Below are positions 53,192-55,607 of a DNA stretch of 55,607 nt, one piece after another; the first letter of the stretch is position 1, and the number at the start of each line of letters is the position of its first letter. This DNA is from Actinomycetes bacterium (GTDB lineage: Bacteria > Actinomycetota > Acidimicrobiia > Acidimicrobiales > JAMCPL01). The position numbers and the translations under genes were made by a program. The stretch lies in NCBI GenBank assembly GCA_021841005.1, contig JAKBVZ010000027.1:1-55607 (forward strand). Reading direction: 5' to 3'. The notes under the pieces were generated by a model. The model did no database searches and was not told the origin of the DNA. It was given only the letters and a program-made list of their open reading frames with translations.

Positions 53192-53818
53192 TCATCGCGC
53201 TACCTCAGCTGCAACAGATCGAAGCTGGTCCATCACTTTTTTGTTCTTGTGGCTCCGTGAGCCGTAGAGCCTTGCCGAGAACACCGTCACGATCTCAATG
53301 ACGTCGTTTGCCAGGTCCTCTTCGAAAGTGGAGTCCTCGCTGGCATTGATGATCACCACTTCAGTACCGAAGTGCTCGCAGAGGGAAAACACGAGCTCGG
53401 AACCGAACCGGAGCAGGCGGTCCTTGTGGGAGATCACGAGTCTGCCCACCTCACCGGAGCAGATCCTGGAGATGAGCAGCTTCAGTCCTCGCTTGTGGTA
53501 GTTCAGCCCCGAACCAACGTCGGTGATCACCTCGTAGGTCCACCCCTGGGCCGCACAGAAGCTCTCCAGCAGACCTACTTGGCGCGTGAGGTCGTCTTTT
53601 TGGCCATTCGTAGAGACTCGCGCGTAGGCAATGGTTGTGCGCGTGGATGGGGCCTTGTGCGGAGCTAGGTTCCTCAGCTTGGAGAGGTCGTAGCGTCGCC
53701 TGCCTCCAGGGGTTCTCTCTGCTGGCTCGATGCGACCCTCTTTCTCCCACCTGCGCAAGGTGTCGGGATGGACTCCCAGTTCCTTCGCCGCTACTCCGAT
53801 GGATACCAACTGTGGCAC
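53192..53818 (-). CDS. tnpA: IS607-family serine recombinase transposase, copy 2
   Basis: Translation identical to copy 1: MerR-like helix-turn-helix, then the serine recombinase domain with AYARVST. GTG start. It is intact and probably active, since both copies show no decay. Confidence 0.88.
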   Translation of the reverse strand: MPQLVSIGVAAKELGVHPDTLRRWEKEGRIEPAERTPGGRRRYDLSKLRNLAPHKAPSTRTTIAYARVSTNGQKDDLTRQVGLLESFCAAQGWTYEVITDVGSGLNYHKRGLKLLISRICSGEVGRLVISHKDRLLRFGSELVFSLCEHFGTEVVIINASEDSTFEEDLANDVIEIVTVFSARLYGSRSHKNKKVMDQLRSVAAEVAR

Positions 53819-53857
53819 ATGAATAGTTTACCATCGTTCACCTATAAATGTGCAACT

Positions 53858-54967
53858 TTACGGGAACAGCTTGTAGTCCCGCCCCGAAGGGCGGTTGCGT
53901 GCTCCACACGCAGGACATGTCTTTGTCGAACTGGACTCATCCAAATGTTCGTCTTCGAGTCCAGTCTTTTCTTTGAGGTAGCATTCTTGTCGTCCGCGGC
54001 TCCATTGGGAGAGTTGCTGGCGCAGGTGACGATTGGCAGACTTGCGTTGTCTGGTTCGTTGTTCAATCCCCCTCACGTCGCCTACGACCAGACGACCGCT
54101 GTTATGAGCAATAACGTGATTGGCAGCCTTGCGAGCGACCTGGTGATCGAAGTCCCTGAGTTTGCGCTTAGCTTTGGCCTTGACCTTCTTCTTTGCCTTT
54201 GCCAACCTACGATGCTTGCGGGACCCGTTCTTACACTTGGAGAGTGTCTTCTGGATGGACCCAACCGACTTGTTCCGTTGGCGTTTGATCGCCCTGCCTT
54301 CCCTGCCATTTATGATCGTGACATCGATGGTACGCTCGTCTGTCCATGTGGCAAGGGCCATCGGGTTGATGACACCCTCGTCTATTGCAGTCACAGCATC
54401 GCCGGTGGACCCCGCCCGCTTGGTCTCGTATGGAATATGCAGACTCCACTCCCTAGCGTCCTGGTCCCAGCAGAGTTGGATTTCTCCCCACATCTCAGGT
54501 GGCGCCTGCACACCCGTTGTTGGGTCGGTCACCACAGGAATGAGAACCGAGATCCCTGGACGTCCTCTACCGAGGGAAAGATGGAGCTTGTCGTTGCTGA
54601 TCCTCCAGCCATAGCCGTTGGAGAACGACAGCGGCCGGTAGTTCTTCTTGCGCCAAGTGAATCGCACCTTCATGCCGTTCTTGCGGTTGGTCCTGGAGGT
54701 CTTGATTGCCTCGTAGAGGTCGTAGCCAATGGCCTCTGTGGTATGGGCGTGCAACGGACGCTCCTGTAGCGGGAGCGAGGTAAGGAACGCTCGGATGTCG
54801 TACTTGCCCGGCGAACGCTTCGCCTTCCACTCAGAGTGGACCCAGTCCACCACCCGTTCCCAGAGCTTCGCCGCCAGGTGGCAAGCGTCGTGTGCCCGCC
54901 GATGGTCGGCCCCACTGAGGGTGACTGGGCAAATGGCGGTTCGGGTCTGGCCTAGCTGCACGGACAC
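53858..54967 (-). pseudogene. tnpB: IS605-type TnpB, truncated by the IS607 insertion
   Basis: Residues 1-363 are native: an N-terminal domain, basic stretches, RuvC-I Asp in TAIDEGVINP, the RuvC-II region RLVVGDVRGIEQRTRQRKSA and the first half of a zinc knuckle CPACGARNRPSG. At 53877 the frame enters the inserted element and stops after six more codons (DYKLFP and stop at 53858). The second Cys pair and RuvC-III Asp are lost, so nuclease activity is not expected. It is divergent from the Y1 transposase, 41 bp apart if that starts at 55009. Confidence 0.8.
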
Positions 54968-55008
54968 AGCCTACCACGTATGGACTGGTCTGTATGTATC
55001 ATTGCCAT

Positions 55009-55455
55009 ATGCGAATAGATGAGTTCCGCACCGGCCGCCATGTGGTCTACAAGCTCCACGCCCACATCGTGCTCACTCCCAAGTACCGCAGGAGGGTTAT
55101 GACCGAGCAAGTGACCGACTGCCTGCGAGAATCCTTCGAGGACGTGTGCGCCCGCTACGATGCCACTCTTGACGCCTTCGAGACCGACCGGGACCATGCC
55201 CATCTGCTCGTCTCCTACCCCCCGAAGGTTGCCCTGTCGAAGCTGGTCATGTCTTTGAAGACGGTCTCGTCTCTGCAAGTACGTAAGCACCACTGGCCCG
55301 AGGTGACGCGAGCGCTGTGGGGAGATCATTTCTGGTCGCCGTCGTACTGTGTGGTCTCGGCAGGTGGTGCGCCACTGGACATCATCAAGCGCTATATCGA
55401 GGACCAGCAGTCTCCCAACCGACAAGGGAGGCCGCCACGTAGCGGGCGACCTTGA
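55009..55455 (+). CDS. tnpA: IS200/IS605 Y1 transposase
   Basis: A single-strand transposase of the HUH class. It reads RTGRHVVYKLHAHIVLTPKYRRRV, the metal-binding His pair is in DHAHLLVSYPP, and the catalytic Tyr is in IIKRYIEDQ. Length is normal (about 148 residues). ATG 55009 (MRIDEFRTG) fits the family start; ATG 54994 is five codons upstream. It appears intact, so it could still move the element or related ends. Confidence 0.88.
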   Translation: MRIDEFRTGRHVVYKLHAHIVLTPKYRRRVMTEQVTDCLRESFEDVCARYDATLDAFETDRDHAHLLVSYPPKVALSKLVMSLKTVSSLQVRKHHWPEVTRALWGDHFWSPSYCVVSAGGAPLDIIKRYIEDQQSPNRQGRPPRSGRP

Positions 55456-55544
55456 CCCCGCCCTTACGGACGGGGGTTACCAACAGCTAACGAATAGACG
55501 CCCATGATAGACCATACATGTGTTTAATGTGCTGTACTATGATT

Positions 55545-55607
55545 ATGAATTTAAAGCAGTGGGCCGACCTTCAGGGCATTCACTATCACACGGCCTCTCG
55601 TTGGTTT
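55545..55607 (+). CDS. N-terminus of a different IS607-type serine recombinase, cut by the window edge
   Basis: Twenty-one codons are visible: MNLKQWADLQGIHYHTASRW and F. This is the typical first helix-turn-helix of IS607 TnpA proteins (pattern MxLxxWAxxQGVHYxTAxRWF). It differs from the transposase of the other two copies, so a third, unrelated element begins here. Confidence 0.7.
   Translation, partial: MNLKQWADLQGIHYHTASRWF

Larger units (their letters stand above)
51409..53876 (-). mobile_element. IS607-family element, copy 2
   Basis: Apparently identical to 10507-12974 (offset 40902), same orientation. It is inserted in the tnpB of the IS605-type element. The flank beyond the tnpA side is GGCGGGA, against ATCGGG in copy 1, and the tnpB-side end is GAGCGG in both, consistent with a GG crossover. 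Confidence 0.85.
51100..55490. mobile_element. IS605-type element (tnpA Y1 + divergent tnpB) interrupted by IS607-family copy 2
   Basis: The 20-mer CCCCGCCCTTACGGACGGGG occurs at 51110-51129 and 55456-55475 in the same orientation, each able to fold, as expected of subterminal hairpins of this class. Inside are a Y1 transposase (plus) and a divergent tnpB (minus), the IS605 gene order. Exact ends are not defined; the element class leaves no target duplication. Confidence 0.65.

Noticed and set aside
53768-54769. 333-codon plus-strand frame across the IS607/IS605 junction
   Set aside because: It is antisense to the truncated tnpB and the start of tnpA, and crosses a transposon boundary. It shows no domain.

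Overview
The window reads as chromosomal DNA of an actinobacterium. A mycothiol-conjugate amidase (Mca), a DivIVA-domain protein with a Cys-rich C-terminus, a UPF0182 membrane protein, a PspA-PspAA-HtpX-PspAB cluster and actinobacterial secreted proteins all point that way. The mix looks most like class Acidimicrobiia, but that placement is inference from gene content without a search. No plasmid origin, CRISPR array or rRNA was seen.

Layout. (1) 1-7.9 kb, surface proteins: a very large secreted RHS/YD-repeat protein on the minus strand runs off the left edge. Beside it, on the plus strand, is a 979-residue secreted protein. Both start with a Cys-containing repeat module that I count as seven blades. 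The RHS gene has a (GA)10 tract exactly where its well-placed start and its main reading frame fail to match. A fragment of a second RHS C-terminal tip lies at 7.7-7.9 kb. (2) 7.9-13.6 kb, a scrapyard ending at an initiator tRNA-Met: an Ogt-type DNA repair gene and remnants of Ada/AlkA, a flavin disulfide oxidoreductase, an ArsM-type methyltransferase and a short-chain dehydrogenase. The dehydrogenase is split by a 2.47-kb IS607-family element. (3) 13.9-28.8 kb, mostly minus-strand housekeeping and envelope genes: UPF0182, DivIVA-like, pspAB-htpX-pspAA-pspA, divergent mca, yraN, a nucleotide-sugar epimerase/reductase, two glycosyltransferases, an atypical alpha/beta-hydrolase-like protein and a DUF1707 protein. 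(4) 28.9-34 kb: a PduO-type corrinoid adenosyltransferase divergent from cobalamin-dependent methionine synthase metH, then tmRNA (ssrA). (5) 34-43.5 kb: a fused indolepyruvate ferredoxin oxidoreductase, an alpha/beta hydrolase, a NUDIX hydrolase, uvrA and a DedA protein. (6) 43.6-50.5 kb: a complete branched-chain-amino-acid-type ABC uptake operon (livK, fused livH-livM, livG, livF) ending in a translationally coupled small zinc-knuckle protein, and two MaoC-type dehydratase subunits upstream. (7) 51-55.6 kb, nested transposons: a second, apparently identical copy of the IS607-family element sits inside the tnpB of an IS605-type element. The start of a different IS607-type transposase is at the right edge.

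How genes work together. The Psp genes form a membrane-stress operon with overlapping or near-touching starts and stops. The adenosyltransferase and metH share cobalamin chemistry and a divergent control region. The liv genes encode all parts of one importer. The sugar epimerase and the two glycosyltransferases probably build a deoxyhexose-containing surface glycan.

Most unusual points: the RHS frame switch at a dinucleotide repeat; IS607 TnpB copies whose 3' ends fold into hairpins like a guide-RNA scaffold and abut two different natural flanks; in-frame minisatellites inside conserved enzymes; a recurring pattern of short direct repeats spaced 65-73 bp; and a DivIVA protein ending in a phage-minor-head-like Cys motif.
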